Positions 58,231 through 64,000 of a DNA stretch of 64,000 bases are shown piece by piece. This DNA is from Zygnema cylindricum (Eukaryota > Streptophyta > Zygnematophyceae > Zygnematales > Zygnemataceae): NCBI GenBank assembly GCA_037447655.1, contig JBBHKE010002277.1, positions 257,885 through 321,884 of the forward strand, written 5' to 3'. The translations under genes and the position numbers were made by a program. Each line of letters opens with the position of its first letter. Position 1 is the stretch's first letter. The notes under the pieces were generated by a model. It ran no database searches, was not told the DNA's origin, and was given only the letters and a program-made list of their open reading frames with translations.

Positions 58231-58629
58231 CCCCAAAAAAAAAATTAAAAAAAAAAAAATCTAATAAAAAAATTCCCAAAAAAATAATCCCCAAATAAAT
58301 CCCGAAAAAAACCCTAAAACATCCCAGGAAAATCCCAAAATAATCTCCAAAAAATCTCAACACCTACACTAACCTCAGTCCATGTGGCACGATCCCAGGT
58401 GCTGTTCCACAGCATGGCCCGTACGGTCGCCAGCTGTCCCCCCCTCCAATTTGCCACCTGGCGGTCCCAGAGCTGCTTAAGAATCGCCACCACGGCCTCC
58501 CCGGTGTCCGCAGAGGACCACGAGAGGGAGTGGAGGGAGAGCGAGGAGGGGGAGGAGAGGGAGAGGGAGAGGGAGGAGACGAACGAGGAGGTAAGTGAAG
58601 GGACAGAGTCGGAGGGGAGTGTGTTTTAG
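44593..58629 (+). CDS. Multi-exon GlmS-like protein: class II glutamine amidotransferase + SIS domain + membrane segments (5' end not found)
   Basis: Nineteen exons with GT..AG borders: 44593-44930, 45144-45297, 45876-46086, 46255-46493, 46821-47285, 47580-47684, 48074-about 48209, 48936-49150, 49517-49638, 50448-50596, 50925-51056, 51221-51338, 51808-51938, 52575-52648, 53174-53304, 53939-54015, 54264-54305, 57141-57347, 58399-58629. Apart from the junction after 48074, every junction keeps the reading phase, giving about 1,080 residues. The motifs GHTRFATS, THNGDF and CDTAA are those of N-terminal-nucleophile glutamine amidotransferases; ISQSGQT is the sugar-phosphate-binding SIS signature of GlmS. 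Known family members make glucosamine-6-phosphate from fructose-6-phosphate and glutamine; the exact reaction here is inference. The catalytic N-terminal Cys exon and one SIS exon are not located. Two hydrophobic segments suggest membrane anchoring, unlike ordinary soluble GlmS (about 600-700 residues). Confidence 0.85.
45390..45655. repeat. Intronic CTCTTCTC polypyrimidine microsatellite
   Basis: Almost pure C/T on the coding strand, inside the intron 45298-45875. The overlapping long frames are artefacts. Confidence 0.9.
45876..47684 (+). other. GlmS-like gene, exons 3-6: amidotransferase continuation and linker
   Basis: Exons 45876-46086 and 46255-46493 form an extra, mostly helical, acidic insert (IKSFEEVVVTDLKAPTAAPS; LFEDFCTNATLSL; LRQTIDNFLNNDLFWAVKHF). 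The next exon from 46821 returns to the fold with GSFGVAAICTLDSDCVVLAA, YKQPLSVGFA and LYSSEAHALTIPLG, the strand pair that in GlmS-type proteins ends in an exposed-substrate loop. Its 3' border at 47285 (ATG|GTGAAG) is the weakest donor. Exon 47580-47684 (LIYMKGNPYISLQTNSVNKD) links to the SIS part. The insert is not found in ordinary GlmS as I know it. Confidence 0.75.
46548..46742. repeat. Degenerate short tandem repeat (TGAAATTGAGTG-type) in intron
   Basis: About 15 imperfect copies of a 10-15 bp unit AATTGAGTG/GAATTGAGT between exons 46255-46493 and 46821-47285. Confidence 0.8.
48074..50596 (+). other. GlmS-like gene, SIS-domain exons
   Basis: Exon 48074 (DIPGLLSMIRADFSSETSLN) runs into a polypyrimidine stretch, so its donor is unclear. 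Exon 48936-49150 encodes NLFPQLRVLPVSANKVIGVM and SLVLSISQSGQTFPTLHATH. It ends AA and joins G at 49517 to give Lys, then RVFVCVGTLDSKLSAAVGQK. Exon 50448-50596 gives AEPATITAVATHATLTELLL. SQSGQT corresponds to the Ser-rich phosphate loop of SIS domains. The strand normally preceding NLFPQL (the first SIS strand) is not visible between 48210 and 48935; a missed short exon or a broken gene would explain it. Confidence 0.8.
48240..48870. repeat. Intronic CCT tracts flanking an ATC trinucleotide run
   Basis: Polypyrimidine 48240-48450, ATC-rich 48478-48720 (a pure (ATC)n core near 48672-48706), and polypyrimidine 48722-48870. All are C/T-biased on the coding strand. Confidence 0.9.
50925..52648 (+). 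other. GlmS-like gene, membrane-segment exons
   Basis: Exon 50925-51056 is soluble (RMRDAFVERGCVAITGSRKD). Exon 51221-51338 encodes the strongly hydrophobic GLSCVYIFVTVVFGVPIFLS. Exon 51808-51938 encodes a second, AAVYCFLPLLCALLLRVLQG. Exon 52575-52648 gives VICDVPYVHQLLEMYVTKLF. Phases are 0-0, 0-1, 1-0 and 0-2, all compatible. The short loop between the two segments suggests a membrane hairpin with both soluble parts on the same side; topology is inferred. Confidence 0.75.
51385..51790. repeat. Degenerate minisatellite (CTGTCTTCCTGTCT-type) in intron
   Basis: Loose repeats of CCTGTCTTC(T)CGTCTGTTTT of about 20 bp, ending with two copies of TGTGTCCGGTGACCT(G/T)TCTC before exon 51808. Confidence 0.7.
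52649..53170. repeat. Long (CT)n microsatellite forming most of an intron
   Basis: Starts right after the donor at 52648 and runs to the acceptor at 53173, so the whole intron is pyrimidine-only. Confidence 0.95.
53690..54720. repeat. Series of (CT)n and CCT tracts in and between introns
   Basis: Tracts at 53693-53775, 54026-54176, 54307-54480 and 54595-54710 surround the small exons 53939-54015 and 54264-54305. Frames on both strands are low-complexity artefacts. Confidence 0.9.
55270..55551 (-). pseudogene. Possible LINE (non-LTR) retrotransposon fragment inside an intron
   Basis: The minus frame from 55551 encodes SFTIEVLRALHPPAPSPLPP, then FTLDREVFIKALSSSPHLSA and GGPSGTVYELFRLW. The pattern A-L-x-S-x-P-x-x-S-A-G-G-P-S-G-x-x-Y-E-L resembles the segment just before the palm of LINE reverse transcriptases. 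Homology-like sequence fades into poly-A/T near 55210. No RT motifs remain; the call rests on this short match. Confidence 0.4.
55870..56210 (-). repeat. Copia LTR fragment (U3 side), minus, in intron
   Basis: Contains a tRNA-like module (about 55918-55990: TTAATGGTTAAGGCGCTTGG, then TCGCAGGTTCACATCCGG). A GGCGGCAGCCATGGCGTGTC plus (CT)n block is duplicated at about 56028-56090 and 56091-56160. It ends ...TTTTTTCAACA directly before CTCCC. Confidence 0.7.
56211..56440 (-). pseudogene. pol: Copia RNase H C-terminal fragment, in intron
   Basis: Collinear with the inner element at 18790-18980: GGCACTGGTTTTGTCATCAT, then AAGCTTAGTCTAATATCCAT and TTTAGCTTTGAAGTGATG. These are the complement of codons for VADMMTKPV, DIRL and HHFK. 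Homology stops near 56440. From there to 57060 nothing is recognised. Confidence 0.75.
57690..57955. repeat. Degenerate GATTAATAATACG tandem repeat in intron
   Basis: About 20 imperfect copies of a 12-14 bp unit (GGATTAATAATAC / GAATTGATAATAC). Confidence 0.85.
58150..58228. repeat. (A)n-(TA)n microsatellite
   Basis: Poly-A of about 20 bases followed by about 25 TA units, in the last intron. Confidence 0.95.
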
Positions 58630-58770
58630 TGGAGAGAGGGGGGGGAAGGGAGGGAGTAGAGGGAGAGGGGAAACGGGGAGGTGAGGGAGAGGGAAGAGGG
58701 AGAGGGAGCGAGAGGAGGAGATAGAGAAAGAAAGAGAGAGGGAGAGAGAGGGAGAGGGAAAGGAAATGAT
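58630..58770. repeat. Purine-rich (GGGAGA)n tract
   Basis: G/A-only run continuing from the acidic tail codons of the last exon. Confidence 0.85.
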
Positions 58771-59321
58771 TTTTGTTGATAGGGTGATATGGTTATGGAT
58801 CATTTTGGGCAAAATGATTATTTGCGTTTTTATTTATTTTTGTTTTTTTAAGATAAGTAAACTTGATGATTGGATTGTATTTACTATTTCGTGTATTCTA
58901 GAAAAACAAATAATAATAATAATAAAAATAGATAAATGAATGAATAAATATAAATATATGTAAAGTAAATAAATAGATAAAAAGAAAAGTTAGAAAAAAA
59001 TATTGCGAAAGAAATTAAATTCACATCCCAACTTCCAACAGTGACCCAAATGCCTCGTGAGTTTTTTTTTTTTTTTTTTTTAGCGATTCACAATTCTTTT
59101 CTGGGCTTTAAACCTTTTTTTTTGTCTTTTTCCTTTTGGGCGGGGGGGGGGGGGATTCAGGAAAACGTTGTTTTTTTTTTAAAAACGGTTGTCACGCCTC
59201 TTTCGAGAAAAAAATCTTGTCCTTCAAATACTTTTTCGGGTCTTTGGGGTTTTTTTTAAGGATTTTTTTTGGTTTTTTTGGGGTTTTTTTTTGGTTTTTT
59301 TTTGTATTGTTTTTAAGAGTT

Positions 59322-59559
59322 TTTTGTTGTTGAAGACGGAAAAGGAAACGGTAAAATGACATAAAATCTTTTTTAATATGTTTTTTTTTAGGGGAAGTGA
59401 GTTTTTTGTTTTCAGTTTAAAAATTAAAATTTAAGAGAAAATGGGGAAAAATGAGAAAAAAAAATTAAAAATATATATATCATTTATATTCAATCATTCC
59501 GTAAAAGTCTCCAATTTCTTTGTTGGACTGTTTTTGTAAGGAAGGGAGAGAGGGAGAGG

Positions 59560-59600
<41 letters not shown>

Positions 59601-59815
59601 TTTAGAGTTATTTGTTGTTGAAGACGGAAAAAGAAACGGTAAAATGACATAAAATCTTTTTTAATATATATTTTTTTAGGGGAAGTGAGTTTTTTGTTTT
59701 CAGTTTAAAAATTAAACTTTAAGAGAAAATGGGGAAAAATGAGAAAAAAAAAATTAAAAATATATATATCATTTATATTCAATCATTCCGTAAGAGTCTC
59801 CAATTTCTTTGTTAT
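59322..59815. repeat. About 205-bp direct duplication separated by (TA)n
   Basis: TTGTTGTTGAAGACGGAAAA through CAATTTCTTTGTT occurs at about 59322-59523 and again at about 59611-59814 with few changes. (TA)n tracts at 59562-59592 and 59814-59840 follow each copy. Confidence 0.9.
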
Positions 59816-59940
59816 ATATATATATATATATATATATATTTTAAATAGATCAAATTAGAAAAAAAACTGGTCTGTGGACACTTTTTGGATGTGAAATGAA
59901 ATTAACGATCTTGACGACATATTGATTTTCTTCTTTTCCT

Positions 59941-61133
59941 TGTTGAGAAAGGTATTTTCTATATTTCTACTTTTGTTAGTCTGTCTATGATATCTCCTAA
60001 GTCCTCATACTTATCGTAGTCACTGAAAGAAAACCATGGCTGCCTTAGGCAGATAGGGAGATAGGGAGACAGACCAAGGGAGCAGGAGATACAGCCCCTT
60101 GCAAAAGATAAGCAGTCAGACCAGGATTTGATCCTAGGTCCTACCGGATGACTGCAGTACAGAGTAGCCGTCCGTCACATCCCTTAGGTCTTGATGAAGC
60201 GTTACACACATGGGGTGTAATTTGTTTTTAAAGATATGCTGCTTGACATATTCTATTTGACAGATTACGGAACAACACAAACAAGGAAACTATCCAGACG
60301 CACGAAACAGACGGGATGCACGAAATGTACGAAACAACATTTAATTTGAACAGACGGAATTAAATGTCGATGTTGATCGGACGGCTCATAGTGGAGCCAA
60401 AGCACCGGAGTGGTCATTTGGCGGTTTATGGAGGAGACATCATTGGATGACATGTGCCCGACTATTAGTGGACAACAGATATTGTGGAGGGACGGACCAT
60501 GGCTCAACAAATCTGCCTATAAAAGGACGAACGAAACTATACAAACAAAACAAAAATCACCCAAATATTGGGACATAATATTAGTCTGGGTAAAGAAAAT
60601 GGAATGGGGACGAGAACAATGAGATATGCCCATGCCATAAATATGTTTTTAATATCCCAAATCAAATAAAAACAGTTCAGCCATGCAAAAAGACCAGCCA
60701 AGCAAAAAACAACGAAAACAACGACAGGAGTCAGTTGGACGGCCATGTCGTACTATGGCCGTACAAGAAGTACAGCGGGATCTGTACCTTCTTGTACTAT
60801 ACAGTCATTTGATTGGTTAGGTACCTTAATAGTAGAGGCTACAGGAAGGAACTAGGATTTAGGACTTAGATAATTTTGGATGCGCCTCTCTCCGAGAGAG
60901 CTTTTGTATAAATAGGCTATCTCAGGCCAGCCATAACTTACTGTTCAGGGGAGCAAATTCATAGATTCTTTTTGCGCCAGGGGAGTCCAGCCCTCATAAG
61001 GGTGAGGTTGGTCAAAACTCTTCTCTGACAGGGTGACTTTTATTTGGTTTTAAGAGTCAAAGGGGCAAATACTATCCTAAAGGCTTCATATAAGCTGGAC
61101 ATTCTGTGAGCCAATGAAGGTCACTGAATTACA
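59941..61133 (+). repeat. Copia 5' LTR, plus orientation
   Basis: From TGTTGAGAAAGGTATTTTCT to ...GAATTACA, directly before a primer site. It contains the CACTGAAAG...CCATGGCTGCC block (about 60015-60045), the antisense tRNA-like module (about 60115-60195), TATA box TATAAATA at 60907, and U5 matching LTR 702-1957. Confidence 0.75.
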
Positions 61134-61148
61134 TGTTATGGACCCACC
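61134..61148 (+). other. Primer-binding site (initiator tRNA-Met anticodon arm)
   Basis: TGTTATGGACCCACC matches the 15-nt consensus at 13 positions, right after the LTR. Confidence 0.65.
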
Positions 61149-62094
61149 CTCTAGGGTGCCCATTTGCCATGGAACAAGGTTCATATACTAGGAAACTGTG
61201 ACGAGAGGTGCTCTTTTTTAAAGCATCTTTGGGGCATTGTGAGTGCTCGTGTGTGGCGGCCATCTGCAAATCTGGGAGTTACACCAGGTTTTGGAGGAGC
61301 TAGATTCTTAAGAGGATCTTTGGAGACCTAGGAGGTAGAGAATGACGGAGAGAGCATCGTTTTGGACAAATGCAAAGAAAAAGGGAAGGACAACCTCACA
61401 CCGATAGCTACTGGATCAGTACCGGTAGGGGTTGTTCCAAAAACCAAGGCAAATAATACTGAAATCTGGGATTTCAAGAGCAGAGTGGCAACTCATTTCA
61501 TTCTTGGGCGTCTTACTCAAGCAGTTGCTACCCCTCACCTGAATGTGGACAAGGCGGTCGATCTGTGGGAGGCTCTTATAAATATTTACAAGAGTGGTAG
61601 AATTCATCAGCAGAAGCTCGCTGATCAAAAGGTGTAAGCATATGTTTACAAAAAAAGAAAGATGCTTGATGTTTGCAATGACCTATCCAGGTTGTTTATG
61701 GAGTTGGAGAGTGCTAAAAACAGGAGACTAAGAAAGAAAATGTGAATACTTTGCTAATGAAACTGCAAGATGATTATGAGAAAGAAAATGTGAATACTTT
61801 GCTAATGAAACTGCAAGATGATTATGAGAACATCGTTGACAGGGTTCAGGATTTGCGAGATCATCGATGGATCTGGAACTCCGTTGTTGGGAAGTTTTTG
61901 GTTCTGGAATACACAATTGAGATTCGGAGAGGAGGAAAGAGTGTTCAAACATTGGTTGCTGGAACTGTCTTGAGGAATCATAATTCTAAGAAACCTTATG
62001 GAAACTTTGGTGGAGAAGGGAAAGGAAACCAATCGGATGGATCTGGATCTAGGCCTCCAATGGGGCTTTGTCATTTTTGTAAGAAGCCGGGACA
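61149..62094 (+). pseudogene. gag: Copia gag, decayed, cut inside the zinc knuckle
   Basis: Closest to the gag at 1973-3048. The frame 61362-61637 reads DFKSRVATHFILGRLTQAVA, then NVDKAVDLWEALINIYKSGR. A stop follows, then 61742-62094 with LMKLQDDYENIVDRVQDLRD, WIWNSVVGKFLV and the knuckle LCHFCKKPGH, which is cut by an LTR before its last Cys. A 51-bp stretch coding KENVNTLLMKLQDDYE is duplicated in tandem (about 61735-61830). No pol follows. Confidence 0.8.
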
Positions 62095-63167
62095 TGTTGA
62101 TATTTGAGTATTTTCTAGGTCTTTATAGAAAAAGAGCAAAGGCACTCTGTCCGTGACTCCCTTCTCCAAGCACCCACACTTGTTGTAGTCAGTAATGGCT
62201 TGATAAGGAGCTAGAGCCATGGCTGCCTAAGCTCACTAGAGAAGACAAGGGGTGGATTAGCTAGATTTACCAAAATGTAATTGACGGATCCAAGAATTGA
62301 TCTTGGTACCTACCATCTATCAAGTCACCCGTAGCCGTTAGCCTTGTCTGCTTAGTCGAGGACCATTGCTACAACATATACAGTTTGACAAATTAATAAA
62401 TAGTTATCCGCAGGGTTTTCAATTTAACTAGATTACGGATTACATGGTATAGAAATACTTATATTCTAAGTACCGGACGAAACAAATAATACTTACATTT
62501 GATTCGACGGTCAGTATTAAATGCGGAATTTCATCGAACAGTCGTGGTGAGAGCCGAGATAGCGGATAGGGCGTTTTGGCGTTTTCCGAGCGCCGCTATT
62601 TCGGGTGACACGGGGTGACATTGTACGGGTTTGCCGAATCTCCGGAGTGCAAGAAAACAAGTTCCGATACGACAAATGTCACATGTATGGTCTTATCGTA
62701 AAGTTGTTGTACCGAAAGTACTCCAACGCTTGTACTTTTCTGTACGGTACAGTCATGTTATTGGCGTTGTACTTTAGTAGCACAACATTTAGAGAGAGAA
62801 TAGGACATAGAATATTTCTGGTAGGTAGACCCCTTTCTAAGAGATCACCTTATATAAATGGCTAAATTTGGGTAGTTACAACTATTAATTTAGTTGACCA
62901 TTTTCAGTGATTCTTTTTGCTGCTGACTACATTTCTAAAAGAAAGTCAAAGTGGGTAAATGTGTCCAAATCTCATATTCTAACTTCGCAATTTGTGGTGG
63001 AACCTAGCACACAAAAAGTCTTATTTAACAGGGGTGAAGTTGTAATAGGGTTATGATTGTCAAGGGATTAGTCATTTGGGTTTATATCAAGTTCGAGTCG
63101 GCACTACCTAGATTAGCTTCTTTAGGATCTGCGAAATCTGTGGGAGAATAGAGCCCATAGAACTTCA
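62095..63167 (+). repeat. Copia LTR, plus, sister of the solo LTR at 13759
   Basis: TGTTGATATTTGAG...AGAACTTCA. It holds the hairpin block (about 62150-62225), the antisense tRNA-like module (about 62280-62365) and TATA-like TATATAAAT at 62851. No matching 5-bp repeat flanks it (GGACA versus CTGGG), so it may be the 5' LTR of an element running off the right edge, or truncated. Confidence 0.7.
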
Positions 63168-64000
63168 CTGGGGAGATAAAAAAATGTAGAAGGCTAAGGG
63201 GAGTAGGGAGATAACAACAATAGTTAGTGAAACATGTGACAAAGGGAGTCGAAGAAAGACAGATGGAGTAGGGTGACGAAGAGTCACATGAGGGGTTGTA
63301 AGGTATTGAGGGTAAACAAAGAGGAGCAGGGAGAAACAAAAGAGCTTATGCTAGAGCAGAGATACATAGAAGGGCACAAGAGGATTTGGGAGACGCAAAT
63401 GGGCTCGAAGGTAAGGAGGGACAGTGAGGCCTTTTAGCAAAAGGGTTGAGGTGGGAGTCGAAGTCAACGCGGCAGTGGGAGAAGAGGGGGATTTAAAAAA
63501 AATAGAGGGAGAAGGAGAGAGGGGGCACTAAGAGCTTTACGAGAGAGAGGGACAAAGAGGGGAGGAGGGAAGAGTTGACTCCGTCGATCGGGAAGAGGAA
63601 GAGGCGCCCGAGGAGAGGGGGAAGGTGTTGTTCTGAGACAACTGCTGGCACTGAAGATGAAGAAGATGCAGCAGTAGTCATCGTAGAACAAATCAAGAGA
63701 TGAAGCTTCCACAAATATCGATGGCTGAACAGCAAATTTGACAGACTATAACTTTCAGAAAAACGCTCTAAACGTCCTGAAAATTTGCCACACTGTAGAT
63801 AACATACAAAAAAACACACACATAAAATTTTAATTAATTCCGCAAACATATCTGTGAGATATATAGAAATGATATTACATAAAACTGAATGTACAGTTTT
63901 CATATCATTTGTTCCTAAAAATCAAATTCACTAAGTCCTACTTTTATACACCGAAACTACACTAAGCTGTACGGAGGCATTCCAGCCGTACATCTAACAT
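63168..64000. other. Unassigned; purine-rich stretch and a minus frame
   Basis: About 63170-63640 is G/A-rich on the plus strand. The minus frame 63903-63493 contains TTAASSSSSVPAVVSEQHLP and a Leu-rich stretch. Its composition follows the purine/pyrimidine bias and I recognise no family. Confidence 0.3.

Larger units (their letters stand above)
53174..58629 (+). other. GlmS-like gene, C-terminal exons
   Basis: Exon 53174-53304 follows a 500-bp CT tract and encodes ASVDVHGANPIDHFTHRFTH, then RGLLLAVGRPDGRL. Exon 53939-54015 gives ESWVLMALQQARTILSLNTG; 54264-54305 gives FLCEKLLGVVDVEP. After a 2.8-kb intron carrying retroelement fragments, 57141-57347 encodes a basic stretch and LDIQKILDSQALLEELTENR. 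Exon 58399 joins in phase to read LLAFQ-VLFHSMARTVAS and ends in an acidic/Arg tail coded by GAG-type repeats. The end is either the stop at 58627-58629 or a further splice at 58590 (GAG|GTAAGT). These exons are GC-richer than the introns. The small exon 54264 is the least certain. Confidence 0.65.

Overview
The window looks like a repeat-dominated nuclear contig of a large plant-lineage (streptophyte) genome. The evidence is abundant Ty1/copia LTR retrotransposons, a hAT relic, a higher-order satellite, long CT/CCT microsatellites and one intron-rich gene whose exons join in a consistent reading phase. A charophyte-type alga would fit, but nothing here fixes the species. No prokaryotic gene organisation, rRNA, functional tRNA or CRISPR array is visible.

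Layout. 1-3.05 kb: tail of a decayed copia element, an LTR (702-1957), then a primer-binding site and decayed gag. 3.05-13.74 kb: AT-rich tandem satellite with ~100-bp monomers arranged as four-monomer ~400-bp higher-order units, interrupted at 5431-8174 by an older minus-strand retroelement flanked by AATAT. 13.76-15.5 kb: a solo LTR with perfect GTTTC target duplication, an LTR fragment and an inverted satellite remnant. 16.0-28.0 kb: a textbook nested pair, an outer plus-strand copia element (LTRs 16018-17068 and 26966-28015) split inside gag by a nearly complete minus-strand copia element (LTRs 17741-18758 and 23100-24115). 28.1-31.7 kb: LTR relic, decayed hAT transposase (minus) and a solo LTR with perfect AGAGG duplication. 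32-37 kb: mostly featureless, ending in another minus LTR. 37.97-40.82 kb: cluster of TAA-flanked inverted-repeat elements of PIF/Harbinger type. 40.8-44.5 kb: no gene recognised. 44.6-58.6 kb: the only host gene I can support, a plus-strand gene of at least 19 exons encoding a class II glutamine amidotransferase plus SIS-domain (GlmS-like) protein with membrane segments and a further C-terminal region. 59.3-64 kb: a duplicated AT-rich block, another copia LTR plus gag, and a further LTR.

Two shared properties of the retroelements stand out. First, the sequence directly after the LTR is complementary to the anticodon arm of initiator tRNA-Met, not to a tRNA 3' end; this implies priming from a half-tRNA as in Drosophila copia and yeast Ty5. 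Second, almost every LTR carries, always antisense to the element, a tRNA-derived module with A-box-like and B-box-like sequence, next to a conserved long hairpin. Together with solo LTRs, nested insertions and LTRs abutting satellite, this suggests an old, still diversifying copia lineage that dominates the region around one large gene.
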